Below are positions 1 through 8,184 of a DNA stretch of 64,000 bases, in pieces. The stretch is from QHVT01 sp036399015 (GTDB lineage Bacteria; Acidobacteriota; Thermoanaerobaculia; Gp7-AA8). Location: NCBI GenBank assembly GCA_036399015.1, contig DASWNW010000093.1:124001-188000 (forward strand), written 5' to 3'. Made by a program: the position numbers and the translations under genes. Positions within the stretch are counted from its first letter, which is position 1. The number at the start of each line of letters is the position of its first letter. The notes below the pieces were generated by a model. That model ran no database searches, was not told the DNA's origin, and was given only the letters and a program-made list of their open reading frames with translations.

Positions 1-563
1 GACGCGTCGCCGAAGAGCACCGCCATCCGCCCGTCGGGGAGGCAGACGAAATCGTAGATATCGCCGCCGACCGTATTCGCGATCTCGTTGAACGCGCCGA
101 GCTCCCACTGCTCGCTGTGCGGCAGCCTGGCCGGGATGAGGCTCGCCTGGAGGTCACGCGCGAGCTGGAGCTCGTCGCGGTACTTCAGCTTGTCGATCAG
201 CTCCATCGCCAGGAGCACGGTCATCATCAGGAAGGTGGCCGTGATCTCGACGAAGACCCAGAAGCTCGCCCTTGAGTGCTCGGCGAGGTTCACCAGGCAG
301 AAGAAGAAGGCGAAGAAGGTCAGCACGAACAGCAGCCGCCGGTGCGGCGCGAGCTTCTTGGCGAGGCCGTAGAAGATCGCGCTGACGGTGCGGATCCAGC
401 GGGTGAACCGCCGCGGCTCCTGCTCGATCGACCAGCGGTGCTCCGCCATGAGCCGCCGCTTCGTCTCCGGCCACTCCTGCGAATACAGCCCCGCCACGTC
501 GTCCGAGGAGAGGGACGTCAGCGTGCTTCGACCGAGGTCGAGCCAGTCGCGGAGGCGGGCCAC
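1..563 (-). CDS. SpoIIE/RsbU-type PP2C serine phosphatase, 5' part (runs off the left edge)
   Basis: The reading frame is open from a GTG at 563 to the window edge, giving about 187 residues. The N-terminal 60 residues are soluble. Two hydrophobic segments follow (roughly residues 68-85 and 95-112, the first including LLFVLTFFAFFF), so the protein is membrane-anchored. A linker then holds the phrase ELQLARDLQASLIP, which is the usual helix entering a SpoIIE/RsbU phosphatase domain, and the domain's first metal motif GGDIYDF with VLFGDA is visible before the edge. Such proteins dephosphorylate Ser/Thr on anti-sigma-antagonist proteins in partner-switching signalling. The rest of the catalytic domain lies outside the window, so intactness cannot be judged. 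It is divergent from the hybrid kinase at 789, and the gap between them is filled by a repeat array. Confidence 0.85.
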   Translation of the reverse strand, partial: MARLRDWLDLGRSTLTSLSSDDVAGLYSQEWPETKRRLMAEHRWSIEQEPRRFTRWIRTVSAIFYGLAKKLAPHRRLLFVLTFFAFFFCLVNLAEHSRASFWVFVEITATFLMMTVLLAMELIDKLKYRDELQLARDLQASLIPARLPHSEQWELGAFNEIANTVGGDIYDFVCLPDGRMAVLFGDA

Positions 564-600
564 AGGTGGATTGTACGGACGGGCGGCGTCTGAGTTGCGA

Positions 601-757
601 GTGGTTGCCGGTTGCCGGTTGCCGGTTGCCAGTTGCCAGTTGCCAGTTGCCCGTTGCCCGTTGCCAGTTGCTGAGGGGTGTGTCGCGGATCAGGCACGGG
701 TAACGGGCAACCGGCAACGGGCAACCGGCAACCGGCAACCGGGTCGCAACTCGCAAC
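601..757. repeat. Mirrored heptamer array (unit GGTTGCC / GGCAACC)
   Basis: The left arm (about 603-676) is a head-to-tail run of about ten 7-bp units, each TTGCC preceded by GG, AG or CG. After a spacer of about 30 bp, the right arm (about 705-741) carries the reverse-complement unit (GGCAACC, GGCAACG). The two arms could fold into a long imperfect hairpin. It fills the intergenic space between two divergent genes. Open frames through it encode low-complexity peptides and are not genes. Confidence 0.85.
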
Positions 758-788
758 GCGCCACGCGCCACGGCTTACACTGTCAAAC

Positions 789-3700
789 ATGCTTCGTACC
801 CTGGCGGTCCTCTTCGCGGGAGCTCTCTCTCTTTCCGCGCAGGAGCTCCCGTTCACCCACTTTCAATCGGGTGCGGGGACGGTGGCGCTGCCTTCCGCGA
901 GCGTGCAGAAGATCATCCAGGACCATCAGGGCTACATCTGGTTCGCGTTCTACTCGACCGGCATCGCGCGCTATGACGGGCGGACGATGGAGACGTACGG
1001 TCCGGCGGACGGCATCGCCGACCCGACCGTGCGGGAGATCGTCGAGGACGGGTCGCATCGCCTCTGGGTGGCTTCCGAGGCGGGGCTGGTGGTGTCGGAG
1101 AAACCGCTGGGGGAGTACGGTCCCGGCAAGCGGCTGCGCTTCACCTCGAAGCTCGGCAACGTGCAGTTGACGCGCTCGCGCATGCGCCGCAACTGCGTCA
1201 TCGCGGCGAAGGGGGGCGGGGTTTGGGTCGGGACGCAGAGCTCCGTCATCCACTACGGCGCCGGTGCGCCGCGCGAGTACCCGATCGCCGGCGCGCTGGC
1301 GATGCTCGTCCGCCGCGACGGCTCGCTCGTGGTGGCGCGCGCGAACGGCGAGATCGTCACCCCGCGTGGCGTGCTGCTGAAACGGGACGTGGCCACGACC
1401 GCCCTCGTCGAGACGGCCGACGGCGTGCTCTGGGGCGGCAGCAGCGACGGCGTGGTCTGGCGCTGGCGTCCGCAGGACGGCGCGCCGGTGGTGGTCAGCA
1501 CGGAGATGAAGGAGCGCGTCGTGGCGCTGCTCCCGACACGCGACGGCCGCCATATCTGGGCCGCCAGCCTCGGCTCGGGCGCGGTGCGCATCGACCGCCG
1601 CGACCACGCGCAGCATCTCGTCGTCACGCGCGCGAACGGCCTCCTCGGCGAGACGCTCTGGACGCTGCACGAAGACCGCGAGGGCAACCTCTGGTTCGGC
1701 GCGAACGGCGGCGCGTCGCGCCTGCGCAAAGGCTACGGCGCCTTCAGCGCCTGGACCGAGCGCACCCGCCCGCCGCTTCCCGACGCGAACACCTTCACCG
1801 CCGTGCCGGAGTGGCGCGGCGCGATGTGGGTCGGCACCGGCAGCGGCGTCGCCGCCATCAAGGACGGCCGCACCGAGACGCTCACCGTCGCCAACGGCCT
1901 GCAGTCGAACCAGGTGTACGTGATCGCCCCCGACGCGAAGGGGCGGCTCTGGTTCGGCACCTCCGCCGGCATCAACGCGCTCACTCCGGTGGGTCTCGAA
2001 CCCCCCGCCATCACCACCGCCCGCCACACCCCGGTGACCGTGCACGGCACGCCCGGCGTCGTCACCTCCCTCGGGCTCGACACCACCTACACCGCCCGCG
2101 ACTTCGGCACCGCGGTCTGCTTCGCCGGCGGCTGGGGAGCCGGCTGTCTCTCGGGCGAGCGCTGGCACCTCTTCCGCGCGAGCGCGGGCCTTTCGCCCGC
2201 CGGCGCGACGAGCGTGGCGCTCGACGGCGAGGGATACCTCTGGATCGGCAGCACCGATCGCGGCCTCTATCGCACCACGTCGCCGCTCGCGCACCTCTTG
2301 CGCGGCGTGGCGGGTGGCGAGGTGACGCAGCGTGTCGTCGCGCCGGTCTGGAGCACCGCGCAGGGGGCGCCGGCGGACGGCATCCGGGCGCTGCTCTTCC
2401 ACGAGGGGCGGCTCTGGGTCGGCAGCGCGGGCGGGCTGGCGGTGCTCTCCACGGCGCCGCCGTTCGCGGCGAAGATCGCCTTCACCGGCCAGCCGGTGGT
2501 CGGCCTCACCGCGTCGCGCGACGGCAGCCGCGTCTGGGCGAGCAACAACGCCGGTCTCGTCGAGATCGACGCCCGCTCGCACGCCGTCGTCTCGCGCGTC
2601 ACGAAGGCGGACGGGTTGATCGACGACGAGGCGTGGGCGTACGGCCCGCTCTCCATCGACGGCCGCGGGCGCATCCATCTCGCCACGCCGCGCGGCGTCT
2701 CGGTGTTCGATCCGTCGGCGCGCGAGCGGAGCACCGTCGCGCCGGTCGTCCGCCTGCGGCGCGTGACGATGGGCGGCGAGAACGAGATCGAGCTCGAATA
2801 CGCGGCGCTCACCTTCACCGACGAGTCGCGCGTGCGCTACAGCACCCGCCTCGCGAACGAGCGCGAGTGGTCGCCCGAGACCGCCGACACGAAGACGCGC
2901 TACATGAACCTCCCGGCGTACCTCTTCGACCGCACCTACACGTTCATGGTGCGGGCGCGCAGCGCGGAAGGGGTCTGGTCGGCGCCGCTCGCGTATCCGT
3001 TCGAGGTGCGTCCGCCGCTCTGGTTGCGCTGGTGGGCGGTGCTCGCGTACGTCGCCGCGCTGGCGCTGGCGCTGCTGCTGACGAACCGCTGGCGCACGCG
3101 CCATCTCAAGCGGAAGAACCGCATCCTCGAGGATCTGGTGATGGCGCGCACGGAGGAGATCCGGGCGCAGGCGCGGGAGATCGAGACGCTCGACCGCATC
3201 GTCGAAGTCATCAACCGCGAAGTGGTGCTCGAGAACGTGCTGCGCAGCATCGTCACGCAGGGCATGAAGCTCTTCCCGCAGGCGGAGAAGGGGGTGTTCC
3301 TCAAGTTCGATCACGAGACGCGGCGCACCGAGGCCATTGCGGTGGCGGGGTATGAAGACGATCCGTTCCGCGGTCGCTCGCTGTCCTTCGAAGAGGCGAT
3401 GCGCCGCTACTCCGAGCGCGCCGAGCAGCTCGAGGAAGGCGTCTACCTGATCAAGCAGGCCGACTTCGAGGACCGCGCCGCGTCGGACAAGACCGCGCAC
3501 CTCCCGATCCCGAAGGTGATGCTGGCGATGGCCGTCACCCTCGGCGGCCGCATGGAAGGCTTCCTCATCTTCGACAATTTCACCGACGAGAACGCGTTCG
3601 GACGCAGCGACCTGCAGAAGCTCGCGCGCGTCCGCGAGCATGCGGTGTCGGCGATCGCGAAGGCGCGCATCCTGCGCGAGCTGCAGGTCAAGAACGAGCA

Positions 3701-5225
3701 GGCCGAGGAGGCCAATCGCGCGAAGAGCATCTTCCTCGCGAACATGAGCCACGAGCTGCGCACGCCGATGAACGCGATCATCGGGTTCTCCGAGATCCTC
3801 GTCGAGCGCCTCGGCGAGAAGATCGAGCCGAAGTACGTCGGCTTCCTCCGCTCCATCCTCACCTCCGGGCAGCACCTCCTCAGCATCATCAACGACATAC
3901 TCGACCTGTCGAAGGTGGAGGCGGGGAAGATGGAGATCTATCCGGAGACGTTCCCGGTGCGCGGCGCGATCGAGAGCGTCTGCCAGGTCATGAAGGGGCT
4001 GTCGGGGAAGAAGAACGTCACCTTCGAGCTCGACGTCGCGCCGGGCGTCGAGACCATCGAGACCGACCACGCGAAGTTCAAGCAGATCCTCTACAACCTG
4101 CTGTCGAACGCGGTGAAGTTCTCGAAGGCCAACGGCACCGTGACGATCCGCGCACGGCGCGATGGGGAGTCGGTCGCCGTCACCGTGATCGACCGCGGCA
4201 TCGGCATCGCGCCGGAGCATCAGGCGGTGATCTTCGACGAGTTCCGCCAGATCGACACCACCACCAGCCGCACCTACGGCGGCACCGGTCTCGGACTGTC
4301 GCTGGTGCGCAAGTTCGTGGAGCTGCAGCGGGGCACGGTGTCGGTGTCGAGCAAGCCGGGAGAGGGGAGCGAGTTCACGTTCACGCTGCCGCAGCGATTC
4401 GCCGGCGCGGCGATCCCGAGCCCGATCGTCGGTCCCGACGGCGTGGTCGTGCCGCCGGGCGAGCGGGTGCTGGTGGTGGAAGACGAGGACGAGGCGTTCG
4501 AGGCGCTCAGCGCCTACCTGCAGTCGGCCGGGTACGTGCCGATCCGCGCGCGCTCGGGCGAAGAGGCGTTGAAGCTCGCCCGTGCGATGCGTCCGCGCGC
4601 AATCACGCTCGACCTCGTGCTGCCGGGGATGGAAGGCTGGCAGGTGCTGCGCACGCTGAAGGGGAACCAGGACACGTGCGACCTCCCGGTGATCATCGTC
4701 TCGATGCAGGAGAACCGGGAGCTGGCGCTGGCGTTCGGCGCCGACGACTACTTCGTCAAGCCGGTCGACTGGCCGCGGCTCCTGCGGCGCCTCGCGGAGA
4801 TCACGGGACGCGACATGCTGCCGCGGAACGCGCGCCTGCTGCTCATCGACGACGACCTGTCGGTGCAGCACCTGCTGGAGCAGGAGCTGGCGCGCGAGGG
4901 CTACGTGCTGGAGATCGCCACGTCGGGCGCCGAGGCGCTGGAGCGGGCGGAGCGGACGCCGCCGGACGTGATCATCCTCGACCTGATGATGCCGGGGATG
5001 AGCGGGTTCGAGGTCGCGGAGCGGCTGCGGCAGCGGGAGTCGACGTCGCGCATCCCGATCCTGGTGCTGACGGCGAAGGACCTCACCGCCGACGACCGCG
5101 ACCGGCTGCGCGACGGCGTGAACGGGCTGGTGGTGAAAGGGAGCGCCTCCGGCGCCCGTCTCATCCGCGCGATCCGTTCGCTCGGTTCTTCTTCCCCACG
5201 GGCTGCGGCCCCTCCGGTCGCCTGA
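789..5225 (+). CDS. Hybrid sensor histidine kinase with Reg_prop/Y_Y_Y sensor, GAF domain and two receiver domains
   Basis: This 1478-residue one-piece phosphorelay starts at ATG 789, because a clear signal peptide (MLRTLAVLFAGALSLSAQ) begins there; the frame upstream is only repeat-encoded. Residues about 20-665 are two-component-regulator propeller repeats (recurring LWFG/LWVG and DREGNLWFG phrases), followed by a Y_Y_Y domain to about 740 and one transmembrane helix (about 748-767). Next come a coiled coil and a GAF-like domain (about 800-950). The kinase core follows, with H-box NMSHELRTPMNAIIGFSE (phospho-acceptor His988), N-box LYNLLSNAVKF and G-boxes DRGIGIAP and GGTGLGLSLV. Two receiver domains close the protein, with Asp1275 and Asp1398 as phospho-acceptors. 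No DNA-binding domain is present, so it probably passes phosphate to a separate protein. Its 3' end overlaps the convergent gene by 65 bp. Confidence 0.95.
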   Translation: MLRTLAVLFAGALSLSAQELPFTHFQSGAGTVALPSASVQKIIQDHQGYIWFAFYSTGIARYDGRTMETYGPADGIADPTVREIVEDGSHRLWVASEAGLVVSEKPLGEYGPGKRLRFTSKLGNVQLTRSRMRRNCVIAAKGGGVWVGTQSSVIHYGAGAPREYPIAGALAMLVRRDGSLVVARANGEIVTPRGVLLKRDVATTALVETADGVLWGGSSDGVVWRWRPQDGAPVVVSTEMKERVVALLPTRDGRHIWAASLGSGAVRIDRRDHAQHLVVTRANGLLGETLWTLHEDREGNLWFGANGGASRLRKGYGAFSAWTERTRPPLPDANTFTAVPEWRGAMWVGTGSGVAAIKDGRTETLTVANGLQSNQVYVIAPDAKGRLWFGTSAGINALTPVGLEPPAITTARHTPVTVHGTPGVVTSLGLDTTYTARDFGTAVCFAGGWGAGCLSGERWHLFRASAGLSPAGATSVALDGEGYLWIGSTDRGLYRTTSPLAHLLRGVAGGEVTQRVVAPVWSTAQGAPADGIRALLFHEGRLWVGSAGGLAVLSTAPPFAAKIAFTGQPVVGLTASRDGSRVWASNNAGLVEIDARSHAVVSRVTKADGLIDDEAWAYGPLSIDGRGRIHLATPRGVSVFDPSARERSTVAPVVRLRRVTMGGENEIELEYAALTFTDESRVRYSTRLANEREWSPETADTKTRYMNLPAYLFDRTYTFMVRARSAEGVWSAPLAYPFEVRPPLWLRWWAVLAYVAALALALLLTNRWRTRHLKRKNRILEDLVMARTEEIRAQAREIETLDRIVEVINREVVLENVLRSIVTQGMKLFPQAEKGVFLKFDHETRRTEAIAVAGYEDDPFRGRSLSFEEAMRRYSERAEQLEEGVYLIKQADFEDRAASDKTAHLPIPKVMLAMAVTLGGRMEGFLIFDNFTDENAFGRSDLQKLARVREHAVSAIAKARILRELQVKNEQAEEANRAKSIFLANMSHELRTPMNAIIGFSEILVERLGEKIEPKYVGFLRSILTSGQHLLSIINDILDLSKVEAGKMEIYPETFPVRGAIESVCQVMKGLSGKKNVTFELDVAPGVETIETDHAKFKQILYNLLSNAVKFSKANGTVTIRARRDGESVAVTVIDRGIGIAPEHQAVIFDEFRQIDTTTSRTYGGTGLGLSLVRKFVELQRGTVSVSSKPGEGSEFTFTLPQRFAGAAIPSPIVGPDGVVVPPGERVLVVEDEDEAFEALSAYLQSAGYVPIRARSGEEALKLARAMRPRAITLDLVLPGMEGWQVLRTLKGNQDTCDLPVIIVSMQENRELALAFGADDYFVKPVDWPRLLRRLAEITGRDMLPRNARLLLIDDDLSVQHLLEQELAREGYVLEIATSGAEALERAERTPPDVIILDLMMPGMSGFEVAERLRQRESTSRIPILVLTAKDLTADDRDRLRDGVNGLVVKGSASGARLIRAIRSLGSSSPRAAAPPVA

Positions 5226-6180
5226 GCGGCTCGACGGGCGCGGCCGGCTTCTGCTCCGGCTTCACGTCGATGATCGGCGGCAGCGTCTCCTGCGGCGTGC
5301 GGAACATGACCGCGAGCAGCCCCACGCCGAGGAGGCCGATGATGATCAGGAGGATGCCGCGGGAGGAGGCGCTCTTCTCCGTGGGGGTGGTGGCGGCCGG
5401 CGCGAGCGGTGCGGGGACGGGGGGCACGGCGACGGGCTGGACGGCGACGGGCTGCGGCGCGGGTGTCGCCGCGACGACGGGCGGGGCTTCGACCACTACC
5501 GGTGCGGCGGGGGTCTCGGCGACGACCACAGGGGCGGGGGACGACGGGCTAAGAGCCCGTCGCTCCACAGGAGACGAGACAGCAGGAGAGGGGGAGGCGA
5601 CTTTCGGTTCCGTGCTTGTGGAGCGGCGGGCTCTCAGCCCGCCGGCCAGTTCCGCGGTAGCGACGACCGGCGCCGGCTTCGGCGGGCCTGGGAGGTCCTC
5701 CGCGACCATCACCCGCGGCGCCCGTCCCTGCAGCGCTCTCTCGAGCACGAACATCCGCGTCTCCGTCGTCGGATAGAACACGTTGCCGTGGCTGTCGACG
5801 ATGCGGTGCTGGTCGATGAACTCCGCGTAGCCGGGATAGACGCGCGCGAGGCGCTCGTACATCTCTTCGCCGTAGAACGACCCGATCGGGTTCGTCATGG
5901 CGTAGGTCCAGAGCTGGTGGAGGGTCTCGTACTGCGCGACCGCCTCTCCCCGCTCCTTCGCCTCGCGATAGAGCGCGTCGAAGGTGTTGAAGTCGTTGAG
6001 GCGGGCGGCCTCGGCGAGGGTGGGTGCGTGCTCGACGCGGAGCGGCTCGACGGCCGTCGCGATCAGCATCACGTCAGCGGCGGGAACGGTTCGGGTAACG
6101 ACGGCGGGAAGCGGTTCTTCCTGCGCGGTCGTGTACGAAGTGGTGAAGAGGAGAACGAAAAGCGCGTAGTGGAGACGCAC
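5161..6180 (-). CDS. Secreted/membrane Pro-Ala-rich protein of unknown function carrying an in-frame REP element
   Basis: 339 residues. A signal peptide (MRLHYALFVLLFTTSYTTAQ) is followed by a folded-looking region to about residue 165 (GSFYGEEMYERLARVYPGYAEF). A long Pro/Ala/Val-rich linker comes next, then a single transmembrane helix near residue 280 (ILLIIIGLLGVGLLAVMF) and a charged tail. I recognise no family. Residues about 179-213 (starting GLRARRSTST) are encoded by a repeat element also found at 50391-50480. The frame stays open through it, so the element adds about 35 residues to the linker. The 3' 65 bp are antisense to the end of the hybrid kinase. The long linker and C-terminal anchor suggest an envelope-spanning role, but this is inference. 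Confidence 0.75.
   Translation of the reverse strand: MRLHYALFVLLFTTSYTTAQEEPLPAVVTRTVPAADVMLIATAVEPLRVEHAPTLAEAARLNDFNTFDALYREAKERGEAVAQYETLHQLWTYAMTNPIGSFYGEEMYERLARVYPGYAEFIDQHRIVDSHGNVFYPTTETRMFVLERALQGRAPRVMVAEDLPGPPKPAPVVATAELAGGLRARRSTSTEPKVASPSPAVSSPVERRALSPSSPAPVVVAETPAAPVVVEAPPVVAATPAPQPVAVQPVAVPPVPAPLAPAATTPTEKSASSRGILLIIIGLLGVGLLAVMFRTPQETLPPIIDVKPEQKPAAPVEPLRRPEGPQPVGKKNRANGSRG
5542..5644. repeat. REP-like paired-hairpin element inside a coding sequence
   Basis: A perfect 9-bp hairpin at 5542-5562 (CGACGGGCT, loop AAG, AGCCCGTCG) is followed by GCTCCACA. After a spacer of about 45 bp come TGTGGAGC and a second perfect 9-bp hairpin at 5624-5644 (CGGCGGGCT, loop CTC, AGCCCGCCG). 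The halves are inverted relative to each other, as in bacterial interspersed mosaic elements. It lies in frame within the gene at 5161-6180. A close relative lies at 50391-50480. Confidence 0.9.
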
Positions 6181-6252
6181 AAACCCTCCCGGCCTGATCT
6201 GGTGACGACCGGGAGAGTGTATCGCGATTCTGTGGGGAGCGTGCGACCGCGG

Positions 6253-6714
6253 TTACTGGGCGCGGGGGCGGGCGGCGGCCTGCAGCCCGAGGGTGCGGGC
6301 GGTGTCGATCAGCTCCTGGATCGTCGTCTGATCCTTGCCGCTGGCCTGCAGGAGATAGATACGGATCGCGCTGCCGACCGGGATGACCGTGTTGGCCGGG
6401 TCGGAGTAGAAGCGCTCCAGGCCGGAGACCAGCTCGAACCCGCTCAGCTTCCCGGCGGTCGACGACTGGCGCTCGGTGCGGACGGCCAGGCTGGCGCAGG
6501 GGGACGTGGGCCCCGCGGTGACGTCGATCTTGTCCAGCGCCTCGCGGTAACCCTGCGAGTACCCGATGGCCCAGAAGAGTTTTTCGGTGCTGCTGAGCCG
6601 GAGCCACTGGTCGCCGTTGTCCGGCGGGGTGATCTCGGGCGTGGTAGTCCGATCGGCGGCAAGGCCGGCGAAGGCAAACATGAGCAGGGCGAACCCGCAG
6701 ACGAACTTTTTCAT
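6253..6714 (-). CDS. Small secreted protein of unknown function
   Basis: 153 residues. The start at 6714 is chosen because an AGGTG ribosome-binding site sits about 7 bp upstream and the protein then opens with a signal peptide (MKKFVCGFALLMFAFAGLAA); in-frame codons further upstream lack both. The mature part has WLRLSSTEKLFWAIGYSQGY, which looks like the opening helix of small Rap1a/Tai-like secreted proteins, and a single Cys in the following region. That resemblance is from memory and weak, so treat function as unknown. It lies between two other secreted-protein genes on the same strand, but gaps of 70 bp or more make an operon uncertain. Confidence 0.8.
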   Translation of the reverse strand: MKKFVCGFALLMFAFAGLAADRTTTPEITPPDNGDQWLRLSSTEKLFWAIGYSQGYREALDKIDVTAGPTSPCASLAVRTERQSSTAGKLSGFELVSGLERFYSDPANTVIPVGSAIRIYLLQASGKDQTTIQELIDTARTLGLQAAARPRAQ

Positions 6715-6789
6715 TTGGCGCACCTTTTCGCGAGACGGCTTAGGAACCGGCGCGATTCTAACCAAAATCACCGGAGTGACGGAAGCACT

Positions 6790-8079
6790 TTACTGGATGG
6801 CGCTCTGGATCTTAGCGCGATATCGCGCGACGTCCGGCGTGATCTCGATGTAGGGCAGCGCGGCGGCCAGCTCGCGCCTCGCCCGCTCGTACTGTCCGGT
6901 CTCGTACAGCGCCACCGCGACGTAGTAGCGATACGGCTCCTCGGTGCGTCTCAGCCCCCCGGCGCGGTCGAACGCCGCCAGCGCGCCGGCGAAGTGGCGG
7001 GCGCGGTAGAAGCCCTCGGCGATGCGGATGGCGGTGGTCCGGTCGAGGTTCTGGCTGGCGAGGAGCTCGGAGTAGATGCGCCGCGCCTCCGCGAGGTTGG
7101 ACGTGTTCAGCGCCCGCTCCGCGGCTGCGAAGCGGACGGCCAGCTCGGCGGGGGTGTAGGTGGGCGCCGGGCGGGGGGTGGGGGTCGTTGGCGTGGTGGT
7201 GGTGGCCGGAGCGGCGATGGTGGTGGTGGGGCGGGTGGTGGCGGTGGTCGTGGCCGGAGCCGGTGTCGTGATGGCCGGGCGGGTGTTGGCCGGAGTCGTC
7301 GTGACCGGCTGCGTGGTCGTGCCTTGAGTCGTCGTAGCCGGGGCGGGCGTGGTGGTAGCGGGAGTCGTCGTGGCCGGCTGCGTGGTCGTGGCTGGAGTGG
7401 TCGTAGCCGGAGCGGTCGTGGTGGTGGTGCCGCGCGGCTGCGTTGTCGCCGGCTGCGTGGTGGTGCCCGGAGTGGTGGTGGCCGGGGCGGTCGTCGTGGT
7501 CGCCGGAGTCGTTGCCGGCTGCGTGGTCGTGCCCGGCGTGGTGGTCGCCGTTGCCGCCCTCACCTCTTCCACCTGCACCTGATCCACCGTCACCGGCGGG
7601 TTCGTCGTCGTGGTCGTTGTCGTAGTCCGCGTCGGCGGAGCCTGCGCCGGCGTCCTCGGCGGCATGGCTGCCGCGCCGCGCAGTCCGGCCACTTCGGACG
7701 GAGTGAGGACGCCGCCGGCGAGCTTCTCGACCGTCGCCCTCACCGGCGCGGGAAGTTTCAGGCTGGCAAAGCGCGCCTCGACCCGCTCCGCCTGCGCGAT
7801 GCGCCGCACGGAGTCCTGCGCGCGGTCGCTCTGGCCGGTGCGGTCGTACGTGGCGGCGAGATAGGCGTGCGCCGTCTGGTACTGCTCGATGTTCTCGATG
7901 AGGCCGAAGGCGGCGAGGCGGAGGTGCTGCGTCGCCTCGTCGAAGCGGCCGGCGTCGAACGCGGCCACGCCGCGGCGGAGCAGGCTGCCGTAAAACTCGC
8001 CTGGCGTTGCTGCAGCGGCGGTGACGCTCGTGCAGATCAGTGCAGCGATCAACGCTGCCATGCGGGTCATCTTGCGCAT
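6790..8079 (-). CDS. Periplasmic TPR protein with a long Thr-Pro repeat linker
   Basis: 429 residues with a signal peptide (MRKMTRMAALIAALICTSVTAAAA). Residues about 27-100 and 310-429 are TPR-like helical repeats (for example GVAAFDAGRFDEATQHLRLA and AVALYETGQYERARRELAAA). Between them, residues about 145-305 are a low-complexity stretch built from TTTP, ATTTP and TTTQPAT units, encoded by a tandem-repeat DNA tract at about 7150-7625. The architecture is two TPR blocks on a flexible tether, which suits a scaffold in the periplasm or outer envelope. The Thr/Pro tether could be O-glycosylated, but nothing in the sequence proves that. Repeat number probably varies between strains. Confidence 0.85.
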   Translation of the reverse strand: MRKMTRMAALIAALICTSVTAAAATPGEFYGSLLRRGVAAFDAGRFDEATQHLRLAAFGLIENIEQYQTAHAYLAATYDRTGQSDRAQDSVRRIAQAERVEARFASLKLPAPVRATVEKLAGGVLTPSEVAGLRGAAAMPPRTPAQAPPTRTTTTTTTTNPPVTVDQVQVEEVRAATATTTPGTTTQPATTPATTTTAPATTTPGTTTQPATTQPRGTTTTTAPATTTPATTTQPATTTPATTTPAPATTTQGTTTQPVTTTPANTRPAITTPAPATTTATTRPTTTIAAPATTTTPTTPTPRPAPTYTPAELAVRFAAAERALNTSNLAEARRIYSELLASQNLDRTTAIRIAEGFYRARHFAGALAAFDRAGGLRRTEEPYRYYVAVALYETGQYERARRELAAALPYIEITPDVARYRAKIQSAIQ

Positions 8080-8184
8080 TCAGTTACCGGACACCGCTGT
8101 AAACACGTCGAGGGCTCGCGCGATTCTCCCATAGGTGCAGCGGGCGCAACGTCAGAAATGCGGTAGCATCGCCGGCCAGTCATC

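Noticed and set aside
678..788. N-terminal extension of the hybrid kinase
   Set aside because: It is the translation of the heptamer repeat array, and a signal peptide starts at ATG 789.
783..4871. A 1362-residue frame antisense to the hybrid kinase
   Set aside because: Its protein is Arg/Glu/Asp/Ala-biased with no domain, as expected for the shadow frame of a high-GC gene; the plus-strand kinase has complete motifs throughout.
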